Shown here piece after piece: positions 1 through 12,043 of a stretch of DNA of 64,000 bases. Within the stretch, counting starts at the first letter, position 1; every line of letters begins with the position of its first letter. Where the stretch lies: contig OX387197.1 of assembly GCA_947561715.1 (NCBI GenBank), positions 2,609,001 to 2,673,000 of the forward strand, in the 5' to 3' direction. The notes under the pieces were generated by a model, which worked only from the letters and a program-made list of their open reading frames with translations, had not been told where the DNA came from and ran no database searches. This stretch comes from Ascidia mentula (Eukaryota > Chordata > Ascidiacea > Phlebobranchia > Ascidiidae). The translations under genes and the position numbers were made by a program.

Positions 1-336
1 GCACAAGATGGAGGTCCCGAAAACCAAAGGGGATTGCGTGTTGCACAAGATGGAGGTCACGAAAACCAAAGGGGATTGCGTGTTGCACAAGATGGAGGTC
101 CCGAAAACCAAAGGGGATTGCGTGTTGCACAAGATGGAGGTCCCGAAAACCAAAGGGGATTGCATGTTGCACAAGATGGAGGTCCCGAAAACCAAAGGGG
201 ATTGCGTGTTGCACAAGATGGAGGTCACGAAAACCAAAGGGGATTGCGTGTTGCACAAGATGGAGGTCACGAAAACCAAAGGGGATTGCATGTTGCACAA
301 GATGGAGGTCATAAAAATGAAGGGGGGGAGCATGGA
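1..336 (+). repeat. 42-bp coding minisatellite (about 7 copies plus a decayed one)
   Basis: Units begin at 1, 43, 85, 127, 169, 211, 253 and 295, each with GCACAAGATGGAGGTC followed by CGAAAACCAAAGGGG. Copies differ mainly at CCC/CAC and GCGTG/GCATG, and the eighth copy diverges. The unit is 14 codons long, so copy-number change keeps the frame. Two of the three forward frames are open through the array; the one that continues into the downstream exons reads as RVAQDGGPENQRGL units. The array runs off the left edge, so total copy number is unknown. Confidence 0.95.
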
Positions 337-2510
337 GCACATGATAAGAAACATGATAGAATTGAGATAAATTTGGGATTGGTTGAAGGAAGAATGCATG
401 GCAGGCCAGCAGTTGCAGCCAATTTTTGCATCATAGGTGTTTTTTCCTACGGGGTGTACAAATTATTAAATTCACCTAACGTGGTCCAAGCTTTGGCCGA
501 TGGAATAATCCAATACGGAGGACAAATCATAAGATTTTGCAAAGGTAGCTTAATGATTGAATTCGCCGCAGATAAAATTGACTCGATGGAAAAAATCAAG
601 GAAATTTTTAAATCTGGGGAATTGTTCAAAAACCTTCCAGGCGATGCCCGACTTAATTGCAAAGTGCTATGGGAGAAAAATAAAGAAATATCCCAGAATA
701 CGTGGAAATTCATGACAAAAAAAAGTAAAGAAAAAGCAAGCAAGCCAGTTGGCCTGCAGCAAATTGAGGTAAAATATATTTTTCCATGTAAAACCTGAAA
801 TTGTGTTTGTTAAACGGTGTGCGCAAAACACAACAAGGGGGTCTGGAAATAATTACCATGTCATTACTGCGACGAAATGAAACGAATCATTTTTAAACTT
901 ATTTATGGAGTACAAATACATTGTCATGTAAGCACTTATTTGTTACAGTTTTCAAGTGAATATGCGGATTCGGGAAAAGAAACGGCAGATTCATTTGTTC
1001 CAGTACAAACCTTTGATGTCCGTCTAGGTGAACCTTTTCCACATGCATCTGGTGATACAGCAACGGAATGTAGCTCACAGCAATGGAATGTAGCGAACTT
1101 GGCTGAATTCATGAAAGTCATTGTTAACCCATTTGAAGAAATGGGTGCCGTTGTAAAATCCATAAAGAGTGGAATCATCGTTGAAGTCGTTACGAGCGAC
1201 ATTGAAGTGGAAATGCTCCTGCTAGAGAGTTGTGAAACTGGGGAAATACTCGAGAAAATTAATGATCAGCTCGACGAGTTCAATGACACGCACAACGAAA
1301 AAGTGGAAAAGTTTAAAGCGATTGAAGTGACCGCAACCAACACCACGCTGATGACGGAAGAAAACTTCGATGTTGCAAAGGAAGAGTGCGCTCAGAACTT
1401 GAAAGAAACGGTGAAGAAAAAGGCTTTGCAACCCTACGTGGTAAAGTATATTTTTCTACATTTTAGTGCCTTCCCACACAGTGTTTCATTGTTCTGTTTT
1501 ATCGTTCGCATCCTCATTGTGTACGGGGGTGTTTCGTTACAAATTCCTTGCACGGCGACAGAATACCCAACTGTAACCTTAGTAGGTGCTTTGTCAGTTT
1601 CTGTGCAAATGATTTCAATAAACATAGGAGGTTTAATTAAACTGAAAAGTTGTTCTTATTGAACAGCCCACCCATCACAGCACATGGAAGACAATAGTAA
1701 CGCAGACACACCTACCATTAGACGACGATGATTTTAAAAAAGACACCAAGGTAGTGTAGCGTATTGTTGCTTACACTGACAAATTATGGTCATCTGATTG
1801 TCTTTGAACTGAATTTAGGATCCACGAACGTTGGAACGAACCCCAGAAAGCAAACTTGACTTGGAAGAAGAATTTTCTCCTCGTGAAGAAACGGATGATG
1901 ACGATGCAATTACACTGGAAGAGGAAATAATTGTCCAAAGTATGTAGAATGTATTGTACCTAAGTTGGCCAAGATGTGCCGAACTTTTGGCATGCTAAGT
2001 TTTGTTGAACTTTGTACAGGTATTGATGAAAACCTTCTAAACATTTCTGGAAAACGGTTTGAAAAGATTTTCCACAAGCTTTCTAAGCAAAGTAGAAACG
2101 AATTTTCTGGAACTCTCACCAATTTCCGACTTTTCTTCGCCACCCGTCAACAAACACAACTTCGTGAGATGAACGACAAATTCTGGGCAATGCTGGAAAT
2201 TGAACCTGGTGTCACCACTGCTGATCTTCGGGAGCAAGCTAAAATCCTTCAAACCATCGCATTCACCTGGAAAGACGTTGAAGAGTACGAAGAGCAGGAG
2301 GAAGAGGTGGTGGATGAGAGCAAGATTTATTGCGAATCGGTCTTGTTCTACGACATGGCCGCAAGACGAGCGGAGAGCGAAAATCGTGAAAACGAAAAAT
2401 CCGCTTGTGTTGAAGAAATAAGAAATATCTATCAAAATGTGAAACGTGGGGATTTCCCCACAGCAGTTGAATACGTCACTTACATAGAAAACAAATATCT
2501 GAAGAAATAA
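1..2510 (+). CDS. Unrecognised repeat-bearing protein with two TRADD-N-like segments (3' part of gene)
   Basis: Four exons join in phase: <1-768, 949-1440, 1819-1939, 2020-2510 (TAA). Donors are GTAAAA, GTAAAG and GTATGT; acceptors are TTACAG, TTTAG and TACAG. The start lies beyond the left edge. The protein begins with 14-residue tandem units, then a segment with the pattern GSLMIEF...GELFKNL (exon 1) and a second related segment GIIVEVV...GEILEKI (exon 2). This hydrophobic-strand then L...SGEL pattern resembles the TRADD-N-like domain common in invertebrate death-fold adaptors; that similarity is recalled from the family, not computed. Exon 3 is acidic (EEEFSPREETDDDD). Exon 4 is helical and charged, with an EEQEEEVV stretch, and has no domain I recognise. 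If the family call holds, a cytoplasmic adaptor role in innate or apoptotic signalling is likely; otherwise function is unknown. Confidence 0.65.
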
Positions 2511-2806
2511 TGACTCAACAAGAAATGTATATCCCTTACTGTATATAAAATTGTTACGTGCATGGTACTGACTTTGTCCTTGCCCCCTGCTGTACATAAA
2601 CAAGCTGATTGCGCTTATCTTAGCGCTGCCGAAGACCTAAAACAAATTCCTGTTTTGCTTAACAAACTGAAACTGTTTGGTCCTGTTTTTTTCATGCATT
2701 GTGTATTTCTGTGTTTTCTTTGCCATTGAATGACCTTTTGTTGTAGAAGTCAATTTTACTTCGTCGTTGTAGTGGTCTTTTGATAAATGTAATTAAAAGC
2801 AATTTT

Positions 2807-2812
2807 AATAAA
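2807..2812 (+). terminator. Polyadenylation signal AATAAA
   Basis: AATAAA lies about 300 bases after the stop at 2510, in AT-rich sequence with T-rich stretches downstream. It is the best candidate 3' end for the upstream gene. Confidence 0.55.
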
Positions 2813-2829
2813 GACTTTGGTCGTTATTT

Positions 2830-3334
2830 TGTATGCCAAGTCACGATTGTTGGATAAAACTCGTTGAAAGCACTGCACAGCATTTCAACCTAAACAAATT
2901 AAGCAACAGACGGCTTTTGGGTGTGTTCGGGTGACGAAAACCAACTGGTTCCGATAAATCAGCTTCGATTGCCGACTGCTGCACAGTGCTTGAGACTAAT
3001 GCACTCGCGTCAGACTCATTTAAATGGGCGTTTCTACCAATGACGTATTCACCGTTGCAAAGTCGATTTGTCTATTGTGTGGCGATGAACAACTCATTTT
3101 CCCAGCGCACGCGTGTCGTTATCCCCATGCAAAGCGTGTAATTATCAAACGCGCGCGTCGACGTTTGTTTTGTTACCGAAGGGGGAAAAAATCGGGCGTC
3201 GCGATTCTGGGTAGCAGCGTCACACCGCAGGTCAGCTGACAATCGAAGGTCGCGCGTTAGCATTCGAGTATTACATCAGTTGTGCGGGGCCTGAGAAAAC
3301 GGTCTTTCAGAGTGGATAAGACTGCGGTAAAGTT
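2830..3334 (+). promoter_or_regulatory. Intergenic interval, probable promoter and 5' UTR of next gene
   Basis: No coding exon is seen here. The stretch 3100-3260 is locally rich in CG dinucleotides (ACGCGTG, GCGCGCGTCGACG), unlike the flanking AT-rich DNA, and precedes the ATG at 3335. A promoter is inferred from position and composition only. Confidence 0.3.
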
Positions 3335-4982
3335 ATGGAAGCGTCGGCACCAATCATAGTTGGCCTTCTGGTCGGAAGCCTTGTGTTAACTTGCATGTTG
3401 TCTTTGTGCGTTGCGAAGATTTTCGGCAAAAAGAAGAACGAAAAAGATCTGGAAAGCGATGAATCGGACTTGGACAGTCCTGAAGGTGCCAGGAAAGCTA
3501 GGAATACCTCAAGAATTTCCCCGAACACAGTTTATAAACCCACAGTGTTGGCCACTGCTCTGCCTTCAAGACAGCAATTTGTCAATTTCCCAAGGAATGC
3601 AACTGGTTATGTTGTTCCCAACGATTCATCGTCGACAAACACGAGCGGATCGAGTGGATCGCCGATATCGTCAATATCGCGGGCTCATATCGTTCCCACT
3701 TCGGGGTCACAACCACAAAGAGGTAAATAAACTTTCTTTATATGTTTACATTTACGCTAAATTTCGTTTCAAAAACACTCGTTTGCGCACAGCGACTGAC
3801 TTTTTAGATTTTCTCATATTAAACCTTACAAAATTATTGTTTCGAATTCAACTAAATTTTTGAAATACGCTGATATGAAAAAGATCTTTATTTTATGGTT
3901 TTCCACATTAAATGTGCTTGGGAACATGTGACAGCTTATGCACTGTGATTGCAATCTGTTTATACTGCTTGTAACGTTATCGTTACTGAAGGAATATCTG
4001 TAACATTTTGTCACGTAGAATCACACATAGTTCCGCATTAGAAAAATGTTTAAAGCAAGTTCAATAACAATTGCGTCATTTCACCGTTTGATTTTAAATT
4101 ACCTGCTGCTGTTCAAACGAATCGACTCCAATTTGCGAAATCGCGAAATTGCTCTTAAATCGTCACGTACAGAGATTGAAAATCAACGCCCGAATCTTTC
4201 GCCTGTCATTGCGTAGCGGTTTTTTTCCGTCATCGACCTCGGAAGTAACCGTAATTTGCACCCGGGTCGATCCCAACTTAATGTATTAATATCGGTTAAA
4301 ATTGACGAATCTGTGCGATTGATGGTTTAACAAAACAGCACACTGTTTTGCATTGAGTTGACGATATGTTCCATTCATCTTCGTAATATTTTGTTGGCTT
4401 AAACTACGTTGACGTTTTGACAGTTTATGGAGAGCTCCATTAAACGACTTTTTGGTGCTCAAAATGATTTGGTTGTATGAGGTTGTAATGCAAACCATGT
4501 TTTATTTTAATCAATGCTTAAATGAACGTTACGCTAATTCTTTATGATAAACTCTTGTTTAAAGATAAAAGCCAACGGTTTAAGTCTGCAATTGAACTTA
4601 AATATTCTTCACTTGATAATGATACCTGTTCTGTTCGTTTGTCTCTTGCTGGATACAGCCAGTATATGATTTCGTACTGATGATGAACACAGTTTAGTGT
4701 TTGAAACGTTTGCCTCTCACATGCTTATCAACAGGCTAAGAGGTTTAGTTTTCATCTTAATACGCTTTCGAGTATTTTATGAATAAACTTATATTTTCAG
4801 CATGTTACAACCGGGAAACGATACCAGCCGTTCCAGCAACCCGCCAGCAAACGTTCGCTCCGCCAGCGCTATCTAGAAAGAAGCCTCTATACAAAAGCGT
4901 GCCGCACAGGGGCGCTCTCGTCCCACAAGAAATTGCCACCTCGAGATCTGGATTCCAAAACTACGGTTACTCGTTCGGATGA
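3335..4982 (+). CDS. Small single-pass membrane protein, family not recognised
   Basis: Two exons, 3335-3722 (donor GTAAAT, phase 1) and 4801-4982 (acceptor TTTTCAG, TGA stop), encode about 189 residues. A very short N-terminus (MEASAP) leads into a hydrophobic segment at about residues 7-30 (IIVGLLVGSLVLTCML), then a basic stop-transfer KIFGKKKNEK and an acidic DLESDESDLD. This arrangement fits a type III single-pass protein with the C-terminus in the cytosol. The rest is Ser/Pro-rich and looks disordered, with basic patches (RKKPLYK) and a Tyr-rich end (FQNYGYSFG). No catalytic motif is visible. The splice is supported by preserved phase (G|CA) and by a polyadenylation signal downstream. 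I do not recognise the family. Confidence 0.7.
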
Positions 4983-5077
4983 GAGCATTGTACATACACG
5001 ATTTTATGATTTTTCTTTGGTTCCCGAATGACTTTCCTTGTTTCAAGGTCAATTAGTTGTTGAATTTCATGCACTAA

Positions 5078-5083
5078 AATAAA
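5078..5083 (+). terminator. Polyadenylation signal AATAAA
   Basis: AATAAA lies about 95 bases after the stop codon at 4982, a normal distance for a compact 3' UTR. Confidence 0.6.
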
Positions 5084-6548
5084 TAACTGCAAAGCAACAG
5101 CCTTAAAATTGCTGTTACGCAACTTGTATAAAAATGATGAAATTTAACTCAATTGTTTTCTCAACAACTGAACATTGTGATGTATCAGCGCAGTGAAATA
5201 TCTGCGCATTTTTTGTCTTGTCATGCTGAATTGCGTGCTTTTATAAATAAAATCAACGTGTAGAGTTGGTGTTTCTTCATGTTTCTTTAAACTCTTGTTG
5301 AAAGCGCTTCTTAGCACAACACACTTCAAAGTTACTCTCGTTAAGATAAGATAAAATAGAAATTGTAAAAAATTTCAAAAAAACATGTGTTTACAAGCAA
5401 TGCTATATAGTTCACCTAAATAAGTTTTATGAATTAGGAAGGACAACATATTTGAACTTTTCCTGGTTTGTGTGTTTGCTGTTAAAAGTGATTTTGTGTG
5501 GTTTGAAACCAACACAAAAATATTTTGAAAAATATCTGGTTTAACCAAAAAATCTTAAAAGTCCTCACTGCAAATTTTCTTACCACGAAACAAGTTACGA
5601 CATTTTAAGGCAAACAGGTCGTTAAGAAACCATGTTTACCCTCGAATAAACATTCTCCAAGAAACGTCGTTAATCAGGTCGTTAACTTGACTCACATAAG
5701 CTCCATCATAATCTGTGACCTTCCAAGGAAATGCCTTCTACTGAACGCTGGACACTTTTGCTGTAAACGCTGCTATAGAAAGGCTTTCTGGGGTCCTATT
5801 TACGTTCGACCTTTGTGACGTTGTCCCAAAAACATCGAAAATCAACCAGAAGTTTCATTACAATATGTGTACACTAATTACCATCACATGGAAACTGAAT
5901 TAGTTCAGCAATCAAAATTACAACACAAACTTTAAACCAGTCAAACGTAGAACGGTATAGAATTCGGTCAAATATGAAAAATTTTGCCGAGAAATCGAAT
6001 GATCTGTGAAGAAAAGGTCGTTGAAGAATATTTGGAAATGTGGAAATATCGACATCACAACGTAATCCGGTAAAAATATTCGGAAAAAAAGCAAACCAAT
6101 ATTTGCAATTGCAAACGGCAATCGCAAAAAGTAAATAATGACCGCGTTCGAATGCAATTCAACCACAAAAGCCGTTGTGTGACGTCACAATCACCTGTTT
6201 GCTTTCCTTTTGTGTCCAATAAAACAGGTCATTATTTTAAGAACGATTGCACGAGATTTTATTGGCGACAGGTCGTAATATTGTCGTAAAGTGCGTTGTT
6301 CCTGAGTTATGATGTATCCGTTGAACATTATCTAAGGGTGGGGTAGCTAAGTTTGGAGCCAACCTGGTCCGCAGGTAGCGCAAGACTTGTTGCGTACATG
6401 AGCGGCAGTGGTCTCAGTCGAATTGATTGACGACAAACTTATGATGTTTTTGTTACAATTATGCTTTTCAGTCTACATGTACATATTTGAATATGTTGAA
6501 AACAACTTTTTGTGCATTCAGTTGATTAGAATTAAGTAAAATTTTACC
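5084..6548. other. Intergenic, AT-rich, no gene seen
   Basis: Only short chance reading frames occur. Nothing has splice sites, codon bias or a domain. The last part, about 6300-6548, is the probable promoter of the carboxypeptidase gene. Confidence 0.5.
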
Positions 6549-9500
6549 ATGAGGAGTGTGATAGCAGTGCTTTGTCTTGTGACAATTTCGCTTACCATTA
6601 ATTCGGCAACAAAACTTTATGAAGGGTAAGTAGCGTGTTGTAAAATTCCTCATTGTTTCAAGAATTGTTAAAGTAGCATTGAACCATGGCGCCCTCTATA
6701 TAGCCATGTATTGAACAGTCTATTACAAAAAATTTTTGAAATGCTAAACAAAAAAAGATTAGCAAGAATTTATATAAAGACTATTTTTTTTAACTTTCTG
6801 TAATATTTTCTCTAATTTTTTCACATTTTTGCAGCGATCAAGTTTGGGTTGTGACCCCAAGAACTGAGGAAGAACTAAAATTCGTCGGAAAACTTGTGAA
6901 CACTCCACAGTACAAGGTTTTTGTCCAACAAATTCACCTCCTTAACTTAAGATATATTTCAATTTATAGAAACGTCTGTTTTTTTAATGTCCCGCTAACT
7001 GATGCTTTGTATCAGTTCTTTCACGCTTGTAATTTCTTTGCATATGTATATACTATTGCCAGCAGTAATTTATCATCGTTTAAATCAGTGTTTTTCAACC
7101 TCTTTGAGCCACGGAACATTATTTTTATCATAATAATCGTGCGGAACACCAAATTGTTGGAAGTACTGCGGCATTGTACTTAACCAGCAACAGACTCGCG
7201 CAATTACATTCTTATCATTACAAAACAAATCTTATTGTTACACAACATTGGAACATTGGTGATAGTGGATGATTACTTTCATAAAAAAGCGATTTTTGAC
7301 CAGTGTTCCACGGAACATCAGTTAAACTAATAAATTTCTTGCGGAACACTTGGTGATCTTTCACGGAGCACAGGTGTTCCGCGGAACACCGGTTGAAAAT
7401 CACTGGTTTAAAACATTAAAATCAACAAGTCCCAAAGTGAAAGTTAGGCATTGTTTGTTTGTCAAACGGTTTTGATGGTCTCATAGTTGGATCCATGGAA
7501 AGCGGCGCGTTCAGTGAACCAAGACGCGCACTTTCTGGTCCCCTTCGGCGAAGTCGAAAATCTCGAACGAATTCTCGAACAAAACGGAATCAAACACAGA
7601 GTTATGATCGGGAATGTTCAACAAACGATCGACCAACAATCATCCGCACGGGAGCGCAAAAGAGCCAATACGCGAGCGACGAGTATTGGCAACTTTGACT
7701 ACACCATCTATCACACAGCGGATGAGGTCGGTGCATAACATACCGTGTGGTTTTGATGTAATTTCACAAACGTAAAAACATGTGAAGACAAATGTAGACT
7801 CGGGGACTTAAACTATGTCGGTACAAATTAGTTTATCCCGAAACTTATACTTGCACGAAATGTTTTGTTTAATTCTAAGAAAATCACACTTTTAACTCAA
7901 AAGTTTAACGGTTAGTTTTGTCGTTTAGTTAAAGCAATCGACAAATATTAAATGATAAAAGAATCGCCGTTGGTCATTTAAACTTTGCAACACAATACAT
8001 CAATCGATAACTGTTAGGTAGTTTTCCAAGTTGAGATTTGTTGTAAGTGAACATATTTTGTGGTGTTAGAATTTAGTTGGTATTAACGTTCGTATTTTGT
8101 TGAGGTGCAAACGTTAAACCAGTTAACCGGAAAAATGAGTCTGTTAATTTGAAAGTTTTTTTCATATTTCACCGTTGCTTTTAGGTTTACCAATGGATGG
8201 ATTTCGTGGAACGCGACTACAGTTTCGTCACAAAGCTTCGACTCGGTGTGACGTATCAAGGACGACCGATATTCGCTCTGCACTTCGCGAAATCTGGAAC
8301 ACCCGGAAAGAGGGCGATTTACGTTGACGCACTAATACATTGTAGGGAATGGATCACCACGGCAACCACTCTGTGGACTTTCAAGCAGGTTTGTCGGGAA
8401 GTTTACTTTGAAATGTCCATAATTTTTTGCTATCACTGTGCGTTTTCATTTTTTTCAAACCTCGGCAACTAACAGACAAATTCTTTGCTGACGCTGCCAG
8501 GTATATTTATAATATAAAAAGGATCTTTTGGCGAAAATTCTTGATCCTGATGAAGGTTGTTGTATGAAAACCAAAATGTGGCAACAAATCAATAAGAATT
8601 GCAGAAGAGCCTTTTGTGTCAAAAAAAACAACATTTAAAAAATAAAACTTAACAAAGATATGTTTGAACAAGAACACACTTCTTTCTCGAAATACACAAG
8701 CCTGATTTAGCAAGTTGTAAATATATTACGTAATAAATATTGGGGACTCGGAAATCCTGAATGTTAAACTAACAATACATTAAATTCAGCAACGCAAGCT
8801 CGTGATGGTGGTAAACACACTCGCGCATTGTGAGTTTTACGACATAACCCAATAGGAACAATTTCGAAATGTGCTGGTTAGTCTCGCCCCCTGTGTATAG
8901 CTATATAGGAGTTTCTATGAAGCATGTTTTGCAAATACTCATTGTCCACTTACATTCACTTGGTTTCGTGGTTGATACCCTAATGTGGAACTATGTTTTT
9001 TGTAGAATCGATACGAATCGGTGTGTACAAATCAATTGTGTTTGTCACGCCTAGCTTTTGTCATTTTGCGACGTAAACCTTGTATATCTCAACACAATGA
9101 AACACAAAGTACTTATTGCTGTGCTGCTGACTTACATGAACGTGTGTGCAGATGTTGACCGACCCTGACTACATGCCCATGTTGAATGATTACGACTGGT
9201 ATTACATTCCTATGGTCAACGTTGATGGATATGTTCATACTTGGGTAAGCAATAGTATAATATGTAACAAATTATTGATGTTTCTACCAATGATTTGAAA
9301 CCGTTATACAACATCGACTTGTTAAATGTTCTGGTTTTGATTTCATTTTGAAAAAGCAACATTTTTGCGTCTGAATAACTTTTTTTATTTTATTTTCGTC
9401 AATAACACTTCCAAGTGCTTAGCAGAACACCTATGAAAATGAGAACCACTTGGTTTGCAACACTTTGTTTCGTGAAATCATATTTATTTAAGAAATCCCT

Positions 9501-11058
9501 CTTGATCAATGCAACCGTCAAATTAAATAACCTTGTGTTTTGCAGAATGGCAACCGCTTGTGGAGGAAAACGCTTAGCGCGACCGCCACTAGCGCGTGCA
9601 CTGGAGTTGACGCAAACAGAAACTGGGATATCGAATTTTGGTCAGGTGATTAGCGACCCATTCATGCGTAACAGTAAATTACTAATATTTAAGGTCCCTT
9701 GTCAGGTGATTAAAAACCAACCATAACGTTTTAGGATGTACAGGTTTCTACGTTTTACAGACGCAAATATCGACCTGACTGTATTGTGGTGTTTTACCAT
9801 ATTCTAAATTTGCACATACGATTTCTATGGCGGGCAGACATAAACGCAAAACCTTCCGGCACCAAAAAATTATTATTTATTCTATTTTAAGTAATTAGGT
9901 CTTCGTTTTGGACACTACTATATAGAGTTAGTCCAGTCGTTAATTCACTTTTACTTTGGGACAGTTCTACTTACTTTGTATAGAAAACGCAGAAGTGTTA
10001 TAATGCTTTCGCACAGCAAAGCAGGATCGTCCAATACACTGGCCTTTTCTATTTGTCGATCTCAGCTCTCGCCTTGACTGCAATGCCAGTGAACTTTACA
10101 TTGTACAAAATTAGTAAACAGGGTTTCTTGTCGATAAAAGAAAATTGCAGACGATTTCACTCATCAAACAAACTCATGAATTACTTGTCAGGGGAGGGTT
10201 CGAGTCCACGGCCTTGTGACCTCACCTACCACGGCCCCATGCCCCACTCGGAACCGGAAGTACGTCATCAGGCAGATTTCATTATGGAGAAAAAGGACCA
10301 CATTGAAGTTCTGCTATCTGTCCATTCCTATTCACAACTACTCCTCTACCCGTACAACTTCGCACTGGACGCTCATCCGGATAATTCAAAACAACTGGTC
10401 AGAATGTGTGCAGTTTTTTTTAGTCAATGTTTCATAAAACGAAGCTCCTATGTACAAAAGTCTTTTACAAGCTAATCCGCGCACAGACTACGTCTACATT
10501 GAAAACTAGATTTAAATTTTTTTTTTTCAGGATGACGTGGCCAAGGCGGTCACGGAAGCAATGTTTGACGTCCACGGAAAAGAGTATATCTACGGACAAG
10601 GGGCACAGACTATTTGTACGAAAAACTCGTTTTCTTATTGTCTTTGGTCTGACTGTAGTTCGTTGGGCAACAGAATGTGTATTAAACTGATCAAAAAAGA
10701 CCAATAGTTTTACGAAGAACTTTTAAACAATTAATACTGTACCTTTGCACAATTGTTCCTTCAAATGAACATTACAACACTACCAATTGTTTTATTTCTA
10801 TGACGTCATAATAGGCCCTTGTTTCTCAAGTCACTTTCGAATGTTTCAGATGTCGCTTCCGGTGTAACAATGGATTGGGCGAGAGAGAAGGCTGACATCC
10901 CATTGAGTTACACTTACGAACTGAGAGACACCGGGGAGTATGGATTCCTTTTACCACCAGATCAGATTGTTCCAAACGGCGAAGAATTCATCGCTGGGCT
11001 GAAGGTTCTGGTACAGGAAGCACAGAAACCTGTTGACCCTGGTGAAGGGTCTTTTTAA
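6549..11058 (+). CDS. Secreted M14A zinc carboxypeptidase, A-type (paralogue 1)
   Basis: Nine exons join without frame loss: 6549-6625, 6835-6916, 7487-7726, 8185-8388, 9152-9244, 9546-9645, 10192-10397, 10531-10615, 10850-11058, giving 431 residues, normal for a preprocarboxypeptidase. The N-terminus is a signal peptide ([16 protein letters not shown]); exons 2-3 are the activation propeptide. Zinc ligands are His185 and Glu188 (IHCREW) and His310 (SVHSYSQ). The substrate-binding blocks RLWRKT and DANRNW are present, as are the Tyr248 equivalent (Tyr363) and the catalytic Glu386 (YELRDTG). The residue matching position 255, which sets specificity, is Met370 (GVTMDW), so it should cleave C-terminal hydrophobic residues (A-type), not Arg/Lys (B-type). 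All catalytic residues are intact; it is probably a digestive or extracellular enzyme activated by propeptide removal. It is convergent with a paralogue at 12044-17244. Confidence 0.92.
7086..7405. mobile_element. Non-autonomous hAT-type element (MITE)
   Basis: The ends are inverted: the left reads CAGTGTTTTTCAACC and the right is the complement of CAGTGATTTTCAACC, the classic hAT terminal sequence. Flanks are near-identical 8-bp target duplications, GTTTAAAT at 7078-7085 and GTTTAAAA at 7406-7413. The interior repeats GCGGAACAC several times and has no transposase frame. It lies inside intron 2 of the carboxypeptidase gene. Confidence 0.85.
9795..9946 (+). repeat. Dispersed repeat, about 150 bp, copy 1
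   Basis: This intronic segment recurs in inverted orientation at 12461-12600. Shared blocks include CTATATAGAGTTAGTCCAGT, AAGTAATTAGGTC and AAACGCAAAACCTTC. The two copies sit in non-equivalent introns of the two carboxypeptidase genes, so they are better explained as insertions of one element than as relics of the gene duplication. Confidence 0.7.
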
Positions 11059-12043
11059 ATTTTTTATACACTGGTTGTAACTTTCCTTTACGTAATGCAG
11101 TGTGCGACAAAATTAAGATAAACTTTTCCTTTAATCACAATATATTGTTTTCGGTTCGAATAACTTATGCTGTTCGAAGGTTCCAAAATGTGCTTTTTTA
11201 TAATTTATAAGAAAACAGTTTGGTCGAAGTGTCAACTTATTTAGTTGTTTTGTCATTTTTATCAAAACCCAATGAGAGCACAGTATGTGTCGGATGTTTT
11301 TTTGGCTTAACTGGGTTTGTTAATTATTTGATTTTGTAAATATCACAATGATTACAAATTAACAAAAATTTTGGGCACTTTTGTAAAAATTTCTGTCAAT
11401 AAACTTTTTGTCGAATCCAAAAATTTCAACCATTTGTGACAACCATGGTTATTAATATATTAAGAGAACACGAAAACTTGAATTGGTTTAACTCAGTATT
11501 TCTTAACTCCGAGTCCTTGGACTCGAGTCCGCGAATAGTAGTAATGAGCAATGACGTCACGGATGTCAAATAATGGACTGTTTCACCTGTGTATTATATT
11601 AGGTTGTCGCTCGAGATTTGAAGGTCGTGCAAAGCTGAGAAGGTATAAGGGTACAAACACGACAGTAACAACTGTATTATGATAACACAAGCAAAAACAA
11701 AACAAAATACACCATTACGTAAAACATCACAATGCAAAAGGCAACCATTGCTAACTTGAGGTTTTTCGACTGGCCTTATGTTTTTGTGCAGTGCAAGAAG
11801 GGACTAAGAGGATCTTGTTTTACAACGGTTGCCTGGGCCTCAGGTCTGACGTAGTGGTATCAACGTAAAGGAAATAAAGCCAATAATGTTTTTTGACCGA
11901 TCAAGTACAAAAATAAAGCGATCGCATTGTTTTGATAAAAAAAACGTCTTTAAACTTTTCACTAACGTTTAAAATTTCAAATGCAAAAAACTGCTCTCGG
12001 CACATTTCAGCATTGGAAAAAACAAATCTATAATAGTTGAAAA
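11059..12043. other. Intergenic between convergent carboxypeptidase genes
   Basis: It contains an AATAAA at 11398-11403, a probable 3' end for the upstream gene. A hAT-like end (CAGTATTTCTTAACTC) at about 11496 has no visible partner. No exon is seen. Confidence 0.5.

Noticed and set aside
11496-11535. hAT-like left end CAGTATTTCTTAACTC
   Set aside because: No matching right end or target duplication found nearby.
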